A stretch of DNA of 64,000 nt from Hydrogenophaga sp. RAC07 (GTDB taxonomy: Bacteria > Pseudomonadota > Gammaproteobacteria > Burkholderiales > Burkholderiaceae_C), in contig NZ_CP016449.1 in the NCBI RefSeq assembly GCF_001713375.1, forward strand, positions 4,135,501 to 4,199,500. The letters run 5' to 3'. The translations under genes and the position numbers were made by a program. A model generated the notes under the pieces. The model saw only the letters and a list, made by a program, of their open reading frames with translations. It was not told the origin of the DNA and did no database searches. Numbering within the stretch: the stretch's first letter is position 1; the number at the start of each line of letters is the position of its first letter. This document shows, piece by piece, positions 9,104-17,582 of this stretch.

Positions 9104-9143
9104 GGCTTTCATTATTGGGGATGCCGCTTAAGTCGCACTTAAC
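9104..9143 (-). promoter_or_regulatory. PmrA-box-like site and candidate promoter of the pmrA-like gene
   Basis: On the plus strand, 9127-9143 reads CTTAAG-TCGCA-CTTAAC; on the minus strand it reads GTTAAG-N5-CTTAAG, so it fits the PmrA box in either direction. For the regulator gene, a -10-like AATAAT lies at 9116-9111, 10 bp after the box. The box therefore occupies the -35 region of a promoter that otherwise lacks a -35, as expected for an activator-dependent promoter. The same site ends 22 bp before the divergent PAP2 ATG. Confidence 0.6.
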
Positions 9144-9165
9144 GGGAGCCGCTCACAGTGGCCTC

Positions 9166-10269
9166 ATGCGCCGCTCCCGCCCCACCGCCTGGCTGCTCGG
9201 CCTGCTGGCCTTCACCCTGCTCTGGGACGCATCGGGCCTGGACACGGCCGTGATGCAGGCGATCGGATCGCCCCAGGGTTTTGCGCTGCGCGATGCCTGG
9301 CTGCTCTCGGCCGTGCTGCACGACGGCCTGCGCCACGCGATGACCGTCGCCTGGCTGTTGTTGATCGTCTGGTCCCTGTGGCCCGGGCTGCGCCTGCCCA
9401 GACGCGAGCGCTGGCTGGTGGTGGCGCTGGCGGGCCTGTCGCTGCTGGCGGTCAACCTGATCAAGAACGCCAGCCTGACCAGCTGCCCGTGGGACCTGCG
9501 GACGTTCGGCGGCAGCGCCGAACACGTGTCGCACTGGGCCCGGGGCCTGGTCGACGGCGGCCCCGGGCGGTGTTTTCCGGGCGGCCATGCGTCCAGCGGC
9601 TTCGCGTTCATGGCGCTGAGCCTGCCGTGGCTGCTGCCACCTGCTGCAGCACGCCGCCGGGTGGTCGGCCTGCGCTGGCTGGCCGCCGCGCTGTTCATCG
9701 GCTTGCTGGCGGGTGCGGTGCAGACCGTGCGCGGGGCACATTTTCCGAGCCACACGCTGTGGACCCTTCTGATCTGCGGCGGTGTGTCGTTGGTCGGCTG
9801 GTATGCGGCGGATACGATCCGCCGCCGGGCCGCCCCAAGGCGGATCAGCCCCCTCGGGGGGCAGCGACCCGCGCAACGGCGGAGCGTGGGGGCAAATGTT
9901 TCACCAGCCCAGGCCAAGGCGCAGCGGCAAGTACACCGCCATGCCGCACACGATGGTGCCCAGCACGCCGCGCTTCCAGAAGAACCAGGCCATGCCGGCG
10001 GCAGCGGCGTACAGGCGTGCGTCTTTCAAGGTGGTGATGAGCGCGCCCTGGCTCATCACGATCTCGGGCACCACCACCGCAGCCAGTGCCGCGATGGGCG
10101 CGTATTGCAGGCCGCGCTGCGCCCAGTGGGGCAGGCTCCAGGGCTTGCTGGAGATGAAGAAGAAGCCGCGCGTGATCACGGTGATGCAGCCCAGCAGCAC
10201 GATGGTCAGCAACGTCCAGGGATCCACATCAAACACGTTGTGCTCCCTGGCCCGGCACATCGGGCCTGA
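9166..10269 (+). CDS. PAP2-family membrane phosphatase with run-on C-terminus
   Basis: PAP2 core of about 220 residues: membrane helices plus the phosphatase motifs, visible as KNASLTSCPWDL (motif 1 region), PGGHASSGF (motif 2) and RGAHFPSHTLW (motif 3, with the catalytic His). Such enzymes act on lipid phosphates. With pmrAB-eptA next door, a role in lipid A or undecaprenyl-phosphate metabolism (LpxE/LpxT-like) is plausible but not shown. Oddity: the frame has no stop after the core. It runs through a dispersed repeat (9818-9892) and on antisense to azlD, stopping only at 10269, which adds about 147 Arg/Gln/His-rich residues that look non-native. Confidence 0.75.
   Translation: MRRSRPTAWLLGLLAFTLLWDASGLDTAVMQAIGSPQGFALRDAWLLSAVLHDGLRHAMTVAWLLLIVWSLWPGLRLPRRERWLVVALAGLSLLAVNLIKNASLTSCPWDLRTFGGSAEHVSHWARGLVDGGPGRCFPGGHASSGFAFMALSLPWLLPPAAARRRVVGLRWLAAALFIGLLAGAVQTVRGAHFPSHTLWTLLICGGVSLVGWYAADTIRRRAAPRRISPLGGQRPAQRRSVGANVSPAQAKAQRQVHRHAAHDGAQHAALPEEPGHAGGSGVQACVFQGGDERALAHHDLGHHHRSQCRDGRVLQAALRPVGQAPGLAGDEEEAARDHGDAAQQHDGQQRPGIHIKHVVLPGPAHRA
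9818..9892 (-). repeat. Dispersed intergenic repeat, copy A (reverse orientation)
   Basis: About 75 bp, the reverse complement of copies at 32133, 45289 and 62723. Shared core, in order: CCCCCACGCTCCGCCG, a CGCGGGTCGCTGC segment, a GCCCCC/GGGGGC hairpin, CGCCTTGGGGCGGCCCGG, then CGGCGGA/CGAA. It sits between the convergent PAP2 core and azlD and forms the end of the PAP2 core frame. Confidence 0.85.
9901..10236 (-). CDS. azlD: AzlD-family branched-chain amino acid exporter small subunit
   Basis: 111 aa, with three to four hydrophobic helices and the AzlD pattern (TRGFFFI near the N-terminus, then PIAALAAVVVPEIV). With AzlC it forms a two-subunit exporter of branched-chain amino acids. The GTG at 10236 is preferred because AGGGAG lies six bases upstream; it overlaps azlC by 8 bp, so the genes are translationally coupled. 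An ATG at 10260 would give a longer overlap. It is convergent with, and fully overlapped by, the run-on tail of the PAP2 frame. Confidence 0.85.
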   Translation of the reverse strand: MFDVDPWTLLTIVLLGCITVITRGFFFISSKPWSLPHWAQRGLQYAPIAALAAVVVPEIVMSQGALITTLKDARLYAAAAGMAWFFWKRGVLGTIVCGMAVYLPLRLGLGW

Positions 10270-10972
10270 GTTTTTCCAGCACCAGGCAGATGGCCACGGC
10301 ACTGGCAATCGCCACCAGGATGTTGAGCTTGAGCGGCAGCGCCCAGGCCGCCACCGCCGCCGCACCCGCCACACCGGCCGAGACCATGCGCAGCTTCGAC
10401 GAAGCGAGCGAACACAACACGCCCAGCAGCGCGAGGATGCCGGCAAAGCCCAGGCCCCAGGCCACGGGAATCACGTTGGTCAAGGCAATGCCGGCCAGGC
10501 TCGCACCCATCCACGCCACGTAGTTCACCGCGCAGTTGCCCATGAGGTAGGCCTGCTGCTGCGCCAGTTCTTCGGGGTTGGCACCGGGGTGTGGATAGCG
10601 ACGCGCGAAAAACACATAGCTCAGATCGCCGGTGATGTAACCCTTGATCAACCGCTCGTGGCGCGGCAGGTGCACGAGGTAGGGCCGCAGGTGCGCGGAG
10701 AACACGACAAAACGCAGGTTCACGCAAAACGCCGCCGCCAGGATCACCCACAGTGGCGCGCCGGCGGCGATCATGGGCACGGCGGCCAACTGGGCGCTGC
10801 CGGCATAGACGATGAGCGTCATGAGCACAGCCTCCAGCGGCGACAGGCCCGACTGCACCATGGCCACACCGGTCATGAGGCCCCAGGCCCCGATGCCCAT
10901 GGCCACCGACACCTGGTCGCGCACGCCTTCCCAGTATTCGGGGCGCTCCCGGTACTTGCGACGGTAAAACAT
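10229..10972 (-). CDS. azlC: AzlC-family branched-chain amino acid exporter large subunit
   Basis: 247 aa membrane protein of AzlC type. It shows the conserved N-terminal GxxxMQSGLSPLEAVLMT-like helix followed by YAGSAQLAAVPMI, and NLRFVVFSAHLRPYL in the middle. It pairs with AzlD to export branched-chain amino acids or analogues. Its ATG overlaps the fmt stop by one base (TGATG), so the def-fmt-azlC-azlD run is likely one transcript. The substrate is inferred from the family. Confidence 0.88.
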   Translation of the reverse strand: MFYRRKYRERPEYWEGVRDQVSVAMGIGAWGLMTGVAMVQSGLSPLEAVLMTLIVYAGSAQLAAVPMIAAGAPLWVILAAAFCVNLRFVVFSAHLRPYLVHLPRHERLIKGYITGDLSYVFFARRYPHPGANPEELAQQQAYLMGNCAVNYVAWMGASLAGIALTNVIPVAWGLGFAGILALLGVLCSLASSKLRMVSAGVAGAAAVAAWALPLKLNILVAIASAVAICLVLEKLRPDVPGQGAQRV

Positions 10973-11943
10973 CAGGCACCCGCCTTGGACGAGGGCTCCA
11001 GCACCTGCCCAGGCACCAGGGGGAAGCCGCGCAGGAAATCCGCCACCGGCAGGCGCTTGCCGCCCGCGCGTTGCAGTTCGGTGAGCACCAGCACGCCCTC
11101 GCCCGTGGCCACGCGGATGCCGTCGACGCCCACCGCCAACACCTCACCGGGCGTACCGCCCGCGGCGTCTTCGGCGTGGGCCGCCCAGACCTTGATGGCC
11201 TCGCCCGCCAGCGCGGTGGCCGCACCCGGAAACGGGTTGAATGCGCGCACCCGCCGTGCCAGCAGCCCGGCGGGTGCGGTCCAGTCCAGCGCCGCCTCGG
11301 CCTTGTCGATCTTGTGCGCGTAGGTCACGCCCTCGTCGGGCTGCTTCTGCGCGGTCAGGCCGCCGCAAGCAGCGATCTCCAGCGCTTCGACGATGAGGCG
11401 GCCTCCGAGCACGGCCAGGCGGTCGTGCAGGCTGCCGGTGGTGTCCTCTGCACGGATCGGCAGGCGTTCGGTGAGCAACATGTCGCCGGTGTCCAGCCCC
11501 GCGTCCATCTGCATGATGGTGACACCAGTCTGGGTGTCACCCGCTTCGATGGCGCGGTGAATGGGCGCGGCGCCGCGCCAGCGCGGGAGCAATGAAGCAT
11601 GAATGTTCAAACAGCCGAGACGGGGCACGTCCAACACCCACTGCGGCAGGATCAGCCCGTAAGCGGCCACCACCATCACATCGGCCTGCGCCGCTTCAAT
11701 GGCGTCGCGCGCAGCCGCCGCCTCGTCGGGGTACTTGCCGTCCAGACGCAGGCTGCGCGGTTGCGCCACGGTGATGTGGTGCTGCAGCGCGAGCTGCTTC
11801 ACCGGCGAGGCCTGCAGCTTCATGCCGCGGCCGGCCGGGCGGTCGGGCTGGGTGAGCACCAGCGGCACCTGGAAACCGGCGGCCAGCAAACGGGCCAGCG
11901 CCACGCTGGCGAATTCCGGCGTGCCGGCAAAGATGAGTTTCAT
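10972..11943 (-). CDS. fmt: Methionyl-tRNA formyltransferase
   Basis: 323 aa, normal length. It formylates initiator Met-tRNA using 10-formyl-THF. The N-terminal Rossmann-type domain starts [16 protein letters not shown]. The catalytic/substrate region is seen as [21 protein letters not shown], followed by the [12 protein letters not shown] segment; the C-terminal OB-like domain begins near residue 210. It follows def by 28 bp in the usual def-fmt order and is coupled to azlC by TGATG. Confidence 0.97.
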   Translation of the reverse strand: MKLIFAGTPEFASVALARLLAAGFQVPLVLTQPDRPAGRGMKLQASPVKQLALQHHITVAQPRSLRLDGKYPDEAAAARDAIEAAQADVMVVAAYGLILPQWVLDVPRLGCLNIHASLLPRWRGAAPIHRAIEAGDTQTGVTIMQMDAGLDTGDMLLTERLPIRAEDTTGSLHDRLAVLGGRLIVEALEIAACGGLTAQKQPDEGVTYAHKIDKAEAALDWTAPAGLLARRVRAFNPFPGAATALAGEAIKVWAAHAEDAAGGTPGEVLAVGVDGIRVATGEGVLVLTELQRAGGKRLPVADFLRGFPLVPGQVLEPSSKAGA

Positions 11944-11971
11944 GGGCGAAGGTCGAGACCGAACAAAGGCC

Positions 11972-12493
11972 TCAAGCCTTCATGGCCTCCCGCTGGGCCT
12001 TGACCATCTTGGACTTGATGCGCGTGCGCTTGAGCGGCGAGAGGTATTCCACGAACACCTTGCCCATCAGGTGGTCCATCTCGTGCTGGATGCACACGGC
12101 CAGCATGCCCTCGGCCTCGATCGTGCGCTCGACGCCGGTCAGGTCCTGTGCGCGCACGCGCACCGCCAGTGAACGCTCCACACCGTCGTAAATGCCGGGC
12201 ACCGAGAGGCAGCCCTCTTCGCCCTTGCGTGTCTCGGGGCTGGCCCATTCGATCACCGGGTTGACCAGCACCATGGGCTGGTCCCGCGTCTCGCTCACGT
12301 CGATCACGATCAGGCGCTCGTGCACATCCACCTGGGTGGCGGCCAGACCGATGCCGTGTGCGTCGTACATGGTGTCCAGCATCTGCTGGCTCAGCGCGCG
12401 GATGCGCTCGTCCACCGCTTTCACCGGACGGGCCACGGTGTGCAAACGGGGATCGGGATAACAAAGGATGGTCAGCAGTGACGGCGGATTCAT
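11972..12493 (-). CDS. def: Peptide deformylase
   Basis: 173 aa. It removes the N-formyl group from nascent proteins. All three metal-site motifs are present in order: [17 protein letters not shown] (Cys ligand) and QHEMDHL (HExxH ligands plus catalytic Glu). The start at 12493 gives [10 protein letters not shown]; an upstream in-frame ATG at 12610 would add 39 residues with no family counterpart. It is first in the def-fmt-azlCD run and divergent from the LysM gene. Confidence 0.97.
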   Translation of the reverse strand: MNPPSLLTILCYPDPRLHTVARPVKAVDERIRALSQQMLDTMYDAHGIGLAATQVDVHERLIVIDVSETRDQPMVLVNPVIEWASPETRKGEEGCLSVPGIYDGVERSLAVRVRAQDLTGVERTIEAEGMLAVCIQHEMDHLMGKVFVEYLSPLKRTRIKSKMVKAQREAMKA

Positions 12494-12791
12494 GGAAAAA
12501 GCGGGCGATCGGGGGCCTGGGAAAGAACTGTCCAATGTACCCGGGCGACGGCTGGCGGCAAGCCGGGGACGAGCGGAATGTGCTGTCGCCATTTTCGCCA
12601 CTTTTGCCACGGCGCGTGAAAGGCCCCTGCCATAAACATTGCCTAATCAAAGGCTTGGGCGCAAAATCAAATGCGATTTGTCAAGACACGAGCGCCACCC
12701 GGGGGGCAGCTGTCGTTTCCCGGAAACGTTCCAGAAATGTTCCAGGAAATGCCCGCTGACAACCGGCCATCGCCGCCCCAGGGGCCACCAC
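12494..12791. promoter_or_regulatory. 298-bp divergent control region between def and the LysM gene
   Basis: A candidate sigma-70 promoter for the LysM/dprA side is TTGCCT (12639-12644), 17 bp, CAAAAT (12662-12667). Further down, 12722-12750 holds two and a half tandem 11-bp units (GGAAACGTTCC, AGAAATGTTCC, AGGAAAT...) with GGAA/TTCC inverted symmetry, resembling an operator spaced by one helical turn. No binding protein can be named from sequence alone. Confidence 0.4.
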
Positions 12792-14042
12792 ATGCCATTG
12801 AAAAAACGCTTGCTTGCCGATGTCCAGTTCACGCGCCCCACGAGCCCGCTTCGGCCGGTGGTTTGCGCGGTCGCCCTGATCGCTGCCGCCTTTGCGGGCA
12901 CCGTCTCGGCACAAAACTTCCCCATCACCTCCGGCCAGCGCGCCACCGCCAACCAGGTGGCGCAGACGGGTGTGCCGCTCTCCGAGCTGGCGCCCAATGC
13001 GCCCGACAGCTACACCATCAAGAGCGGAGACACCTTGTGGGCGATCTCCGGCATCTTCCTCAAGACGCCGTGGCGCTGGCCCGAGCTCTGGGGCATGAAC
13101 CTGGACGACATCAAGAACCCGCACCGCATCTACCCGGGGCAGGTGCTGTACCTCGACAAATCCAACGGCCGCGGCCGCCTGACCACACGTGCACCGGGCA
13201 GCGGCGACACCGAGACCGTGCGTGTCTCGCCGCGCACCCGCTACGAAAGCCTGGGCGACACGGCGATTCCGCCGGTCAACCTGCAAGCGATCGAATCGTT
13301 CCTGACCGAGCCGCTGATCGTCGACGAAGCCACCTTCTCGCGCGCACCCCGCATCGTGGCCACGCAGGAAAACCGCGTGTTGCTCAGCCGCGGCGACCGC
13401 GCCTATGCCCGCGCCCAATACATCGACGGGCCACAAGGTGAACCGCTCTCGGTGATCGACGGCAAGTCCACGCAATACCGCGTCTTCCGCAACGCCACAC
13501 CCCTGCGCGACCCCACCACCAACCAGATCCTGGGATACGAAGCCCAGTACGTGGGCAAGGCGAGCGTGGTCACGAGCGAATCCACCCGCAACGCGGTCGG
13601 CCCCAACGGCCAGACCGTGACCGAGCTGGTGCCCGCATCGATCGACATCGTGGCGGCGAAAGAGGAAATGCGCATCGGCGACCGGCTGCTGCCCGAGCCG
13701 CCGCGCGAGCTCACCAACTTCGTGCCGCGTGCGCCGCAAGGCATCCACACCGGCCAGATCGTCTCGGTGTACGGCAACGCGGTGAACTTCGCCGGTCAGA
13801 ACCAGGTGGTCACGATCAACCGCGGCACCGAACACGGCATCGAGCGTGGTCATGTGCTGGCACTGCAGCGCGAGAGCAACCTGGTGACCGACAGCACCGA
13901 CACCGCGCGGCCCCAGCTGCGCCTGCCGGGTGAGCGCAACGGTCTCATGATGGTCTTCCGCACCTTCGACAAGGTGTCTTACGCCCTGGTGCTGCAGATC
14001 ACCGACGGCGTCAAGGTCGGCGACCGCTTCGTCAATCCATAA
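12792..14042 (+). CDS. Secreted LysM peptidoglycan-binding protein
   Basis: 416 aa. N-terminal signal peptide (hydrophobic 22-38, ending TVSAQ). One LysM domain lies at about residues 74-120 (YTIKSGDTLWAISGIFL ... NPHRIYPGQVLYL). The remaining 290 residues are unassigned periplasmic sequence. Proteins of this type lie upstream of dprA in many Burkholderiales and probably bind murein; no catalytic domain is visible. It is divergent from def and followed 5 bp later by dprA. Confidence 0.85.
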   Translation: MPLKKRLLADVQFTRPTSPLRPVVCAVALIAAAFAGTVSAQNFPITSGQRATANQVAQTGVPLSELAPNAPDSYTIKSGDTLWAISGIFLKTPWRWPELWGMNLDDIKNPHRIYPGQVLYLDKSNGRGRLTTRAPGSGDTETVRVSPRTRYESLGDTAIPPVNLQAIESFLTEPLIVDEATFSRAPRIVATQENRVLLSRGDRAYARAQYIDGPQGEPLSVIDGKSTQYRVFRNATPLRDPTTNQILGYEAQYVGKASVVTSESTRNAVGPNGQTVTELVPASIDIVAAKEEMRIGDRLLPEPPRELTNFVPRAPQGIHTGQIVSVYGNAVNFAGQNQVVTINRGTEHGIERGHVLALQRESNLVTDSTDTARPQLRLPGERNGLMMVFRTFDKVSYALVLQITDGVKVGDRFVNP

Positions 14043-14047
14043 CGGCG

Positions 14048-15151
14048 ATGCAGCGGCAGGAGCTGGCCGCCTGGGTGCGGCTGCTGCTCACGCCGGGCGT
14101 GGGCAAGGAAACCGCCCGCAAGTTGCTGGCCGCCTTCGGCCTGCCTGAAGCCATCTTTGCGCAGCCACTGGCCGCCCTGCAAACCGTGGTGGGGCAGGCA
14201 ACGGCATTGGCCCTGCAAGAGGTTCCCGACGATCTGGACGTCCGGGTTGAGCAGGTGTTCAGCTGGTTGGCCGAGGGCACCCAACGGCATGTGCTGACCC
14301 TGGCCGACCCGCGCTTTCCGCCCGACCTGCTGCAGATGGCCGATCCGCCGGTGCTGCTGTACGTCATGGGCGATCTGGAGGTGCTCTCTCACCCGCGCCG
14401 CCTGGCCATGGTGGGCAGCCGCAACCCCACACCTCAAGGCGAAGCCAACGCACATCAGTTCGCCCGAGCGCTCGGCCAAGCGGGCGTGTGTGTCGTGTCG
14501 GGTCTGGCGCTGGGTGTCGATGGTGCGGCCCACACCGGCGCACTGGAAGGCGGCGCGCCCACCATCGCGGTGGTGGGCACCGGACTGGACCGCGTCTACC
14601 CCCGGCGCCACCTCTCGCTGGCGCACCGCATCGTCGCGCACGGCGCCATCGTCAGCGAATACCCGCTCGGCACGCCGCCGCTGCCGGCCAATTTTCCGCA
14701 ACGCAACCGCCTGATCGCCGGCCTGTCGCAAGGCACGCTGGTGGTCGAAGCCACGCTGCAGTCGGGCTCGCTCATCACGGCGCGGATGGCGGCCGAACAG
14801 GGACGCGAAGTGTTCGCGATTCCAGGTTCGATCCACGCACCGCAGTCGCGCGGCTGCCATGCGCTGATCCGCCAGGGCGCCAAGCTGGTCGAGTCCGCGC
14901 AAGACATTCTGGAAGACCTGCGCATCGTCGAGCCCCGCACACCCGACACCCCTGGAGAAGCGGTCTTTGAAGGCGAAGAGGCAGACCAGCTGCTGAAAGC
15001 CATGGGCTTCGAGCCCGTCAGCCTGGATGCCTTGCAAGCCCGCACCGGCCTGGACACCGCCCACCTGCAGGCCCGCCTGCTCGAACTGGAGCTGGACGGC
15101 TCGGTGGGTCGCCTGCCCGGCGGCTTGTTCCAGCGCCTGGGTCAGGCCTGA
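14048..15151 (+). CDS. dprA: DNA-processing protein DprA (Smf)
   Basis: 367 aa. DprA binds incoming single-stranded DNA and loads RecA during natural transformation. An N-terminal helical (SAM-like) region covers about 1-75. The Rossmann-type DprA core has VGSRNPTPQG, SGLALGVDGAAHTGAL, EYPLGTPPLPANFPQRNRLI and GSLITARMA. A C-terminal winged helix covers about 305-367. It follows the LysM gene by 5 bp and is convergent with gloC. Confidence 0.96.
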   Translation: MQRQELAAWVRLLLTPGVGKETARKLLAAFGLPEAIFAQPLAALQTVVGQATALALQEVPDDLDVRVEQVFSWLAEGTQRHVLTLADPRFPPDLLQMADPPVLLYVMGDLEVLSHPRRLAMVGSRNPTPQGEANAHQFARALGQAGVCVVSGLALGVDGAAHTGALEGGAPTIAVVGTGLDRVYPRRHLSLAHRIVAHGAIVSEYPLGTPPLPANFPQRNRLIAGLSQGTLVVEATLQSGSLITARMAAEQGREVFAIPGSIHAPQSRGCHALIRQGAKLVESAQDILEDLRIVEPRTPDTPGEAVFEGEEADQLLKAMGFEPVSLDALQARTGLDTAHLQARLLELELDGSVGRLPGGLFQRLGQA

Positions 15152-15154
15152 ACC

Positions 15155-15793
15155 TCAGGCGTCCCGCACGTGCGGGTTGTGCCGACGCTCGGCGCCGAAA
15201 CTGCTCTCGGGCCCGTGCCCTGGAATGAACACCGTGTCATCGCCCATGGGCCACAGGCGTTCCTTGATGCTGCCGATCAATTGCGCGTGGTTGCCCTGCG
15301 GGAAATCGGTGCGGCCGATGCTGCCGGCAAACAGCACGTCCCCCACAAACGCACGCTTCGCCTCGGCCGAGTGAAACACCACGTGCCCGGGGGTGTGGCC
15401 CGGGCAGTGGCGCACCTGCAGCACGCTGTTGCCGATCTGCACCGTGTCGCCATCGGCCAGCCAGCGCGTGGGCGTGAACGCGCGCGCGGGCGGAAAACCG
15501 AACATGGCGCCCTGTTGCGGCAGCCCGGTGATCCAGAACTGGTCGCCCGGGTGCGGGCCGATGATGGGCAGGCCGAGCTGCTCGGCCAGGTCGGCCGTGC
15601 CGCCCGCGTGGTCGATGTGCGCGTGGGTGAGCCAGATCGCCTTGAGCTGCACGCCCAGGCGTTGCACCTCGGTCAACAGGCGATCGAGGTCACCACCCGG
15701 ATCGATGACGGCGGCGTCTTTCGTTTCATCGCACCAGACGATGGAACAGTTCTGGGCAAAGGCGGTGACGGGAACGGTGAGGTAGCGCAGCAT
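15155..15793 (-). CDS. gloC: Type III hydroxyacylglutathione hydrolase GloC (YcbL-type metallo-beta-lactamase fold)
   Basis: 212 aa. The metal-binding HAHIDH motif (THAHIDHAGG), a second ligand set in HCPGHTPGHVVF, GDVLFAGSIGRTDFP and a C-terminal FIPGHGPES all match YcbL/GloC, a glyoxalase II that hydrolyses S-lactoylglutathione. The ATG at 15793 is chosen because upstream residues are not family-like. It lies 48 bp after sulP on the same strand and may be read from the sulfur operon. A persulfide dioxygenase was considered, but the motifs fit GloC better. Confidence 0.85.
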   Translation of the reverse strand: MLRYLTVPVTAFAQNCSIVWCDETKDAAVIDPGGDLDRLLTEVQRLGVQLKAIWLTHAHIDHAGGTADLAEQLGLPIIGPHPGDQFWITGLPQQGAMFGFPPARAFTPTRWLADGDTVQIGNSVLQVRHCPGHTPGHVVFHSAEAKRAFVGDVLFAGSIGRTDFPQGNHAQLIGSIKERLWPMGDDTVFIPGHGPESSFGAERRHNPHVRDA

Positions 15794-15841
15794 GGAAACG
15801 GGTCTCGGGCGGGTGGCAACAGCGCCCAAGGTTAGCCGCTG

Positions 15842-17572
15842 TCAGGCCATCTCTGGCGCGAGCTGACGCATCGCCTGGTGGTGCGTCAGGAACACCTCGC
15901 CGCCGAGGTCGTGCAGGAAGTGGGTGTCCTTCAGGCGGTCCATCACCGGGCCCTTGACCTCACTCAGGTGCAGGCGCACACCGGCATCGCGGAGGCGGTG
16001 ATTGATGGTCTCGAGGCTCTCCAGCGCGCTGGCGTCGATGTCGTTGATGGCCGAGCACTGCAGCACCACATGTTGGAGCGCGGGGCGCGAGGCCACGGCG
16101 TCGTTGATGCGGTCTTCGAGCGCGCGCGAGTTGGCGAAGTACAGGCTCTCGTCCACGCGCAGACCCAGCACCTGCGGGCTCACCGCCACCGCGTGGCGCA
16201 GCACGTTGCGGAAGTGTTCGGTGCCCGGCACCCGCCCGACTTCGGCGATGTGCGGTCGGCTGGTGCGGTGCAGGTACAGCGCCAGCGACACCGCCACCCC
16301 CACCACCAGACCGAGCTCCACGCCCTGCAGCAGCGTGACCAGCAGGGTGGCCAGCACCGCCACGAAGTCGGCCTTGGAATAGGCCCAGGTCTTGCGGAAG
16401 ATGCCGAAGTCCACCAGCGAGAGCACGGCGACCACGATGGTGGCGGCCAGCGTGGCCTGCGGCAGGTAGTACAGCGCGGGCGTGAGGAACAGCGAGGCCA
16501 GCGTGATGCCGATCGCGGTGAACACACCGGCCGCGGGCGTCTGGGCGCCGGCGTCGAAATTGACCACCGAACGTGCAAACCCCCCGGTGACCGGGAAACC
16601 GCCGGTGAAGGCCGCGCCCAGGTTGCTGGCGCCCAACGCCACCAGTTCCTGGTCGGGCTCGATGCGCTGGCGGCGCTTGGCCGCGAGCGTCTGCCCGACC
16701 GAGACCGACTCCACAAACCCCACCACGCTGATGAGCAGCGCGGGCACCAGCAGCGCTTGCCACAAGCCCAGGTCGAACAGGGGCAAGGTCAATGGCGGCA
16801 GGCCTTGCGGCACCGTGCCCACGATCTTCACGCCCTGGCCCTGCCACTGCAGGGCCCAGGTGAGCCCCGCCGTCACCACGATGGCCGCCACCGGCCCGGT
16901 CTTGGCGATCACGTCGGCCGCGCGGGCTTGAAGCCCAAGCCGCACGAGCAGGGGCTTGAGGCCGCTGCGCACCCAGAACAGAAACGCCACGGTGGCCACA
17001 CCGATGCCCAGTGTGAGCAGGTGGGTGCGGCCCAGCTGAGCCATCAGCGACTGACCGAGTTCGAGCAGGTTGTGGCCTTCTGCCTTCACGCCCATCAGGG
17101 TCTTGAGCTGGCTCGCGGCAATCAGCAACCCCGAGGCCGAGATGAATCCCGAGATGACCGGGTGGCTCAAGAAGTTGGCGAGAAAACCCAGCCGCAACAC
17201 ACCCATGAGCAGCAACAAGGCGCCCGAGAGAAAGGCCAGCGTGATCGCCACCGCCCAGTATTCGGGCGTACCGGCCACAGCGTGCTGCCCGATCGCGGCG
17301 GCCGTCATGAGCGAGACCACCGCCACCGGCCCCACGGCGAGCACGCGGCTGGTGCCGAACACGGCGTAGAGCAGCAGCGGCGCCACGCTGGCGTACAGGC
17401 CCACCTCGGGCGGCAGGCCAGCGAGCATGGCGTAGGCCAGGCTCTGCGGAATCAGCATGACGGTGACGATGAGTGCGGCCACGCCGTCGCCGAGCAGCGT
17501 GTCGCGGTTGTACTGGCGGCCCCACTGCAGCACGGGCAGCAAGGGCAGCCATTGACGCAAGAGGGCAGTCAT
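15842..17572 (-). CDS. SulP-family anion permease with STAS domain
   Basis: 576 aa: about 12 membrane segments across residues 20-430, the SulP signature near the N-terminus (SLAYAMLAGLPPEVGLYAS), and a C-terminal STAS domain about 440-555 (VVLQCSAINDIDASALESLE). The family moves sulfate, bicarbonate or other anions. Because it is the last gene of the BigR-like/YeeE set (10 bp after the second YeeE gene), sulfate or sulfite export or exchange is the likely job here, but bicarbonate cannot be excluded. Confidence 0.88.
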   Translation of the reverse strand: MTALLRQWLPLLPVLQWGRQYNRDTLLGDGVAALIVTVMLIPQSLAYAMLAGLPPEVGLYASVAPLLLYAVFGTSRVLAVGPVAVVSLMTAAAIGQHAVAGTPEYWAVAITLAFLSGALLLLMGVLRLGFLANFLSHPVISGFISASGLLIAASQLKTLMGVKAEGHNLLELGQSLMAQLGRTHLLTLGIGVATVAFLFWVRSGLKPLLVRLGLQARAADVIAKTGPVAAIVVTAGLTWALQWQGQGVKIVGTVPQGLPPLTLPLFDLGLWQALLVPALLISVVGFVESVSVGQTLAAKRRQRIEPDQELVALGASNLGAAFTGGFPVTGGFARSVVNFDAGAQTPAAGVFTAIGITLASLFLTPALYYLPQATLAATIVVAVLSLVDFGIFRKTWAYSKADFVAVLATLLVTLLQGVELGLVVGVAVSLALYLHRTSRPHIAEVGRVPGTEHFRNVLRHAVAVSPQVLGLRVDESLYFANSRALEDRINDAVASRPALQHVVLQCSAINDIDASALESLETINHRLRDAGVRLHLSEVKGPVMDRLKDTHFLHDLGGEVFLTHHQAMRQLAPEMA

Positions 17573-17582
17573 GGGGGTGTTG

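Noticed and set aside
9782-11323. Plus-strand open frame of 513 codons opposite azlCD and fmt
   Set aside because: Composition typical of antisense high-GC frames. The minus strand encodes standard proteins.
15155-15793. Persulfide dioxygenase (ETHE1/Blh) call for the metallo-beta-lactamase gene near the sulfur operon
   Set aside because: The whole-length motif order matches YcbL/GloC, with no rhodanese domain.
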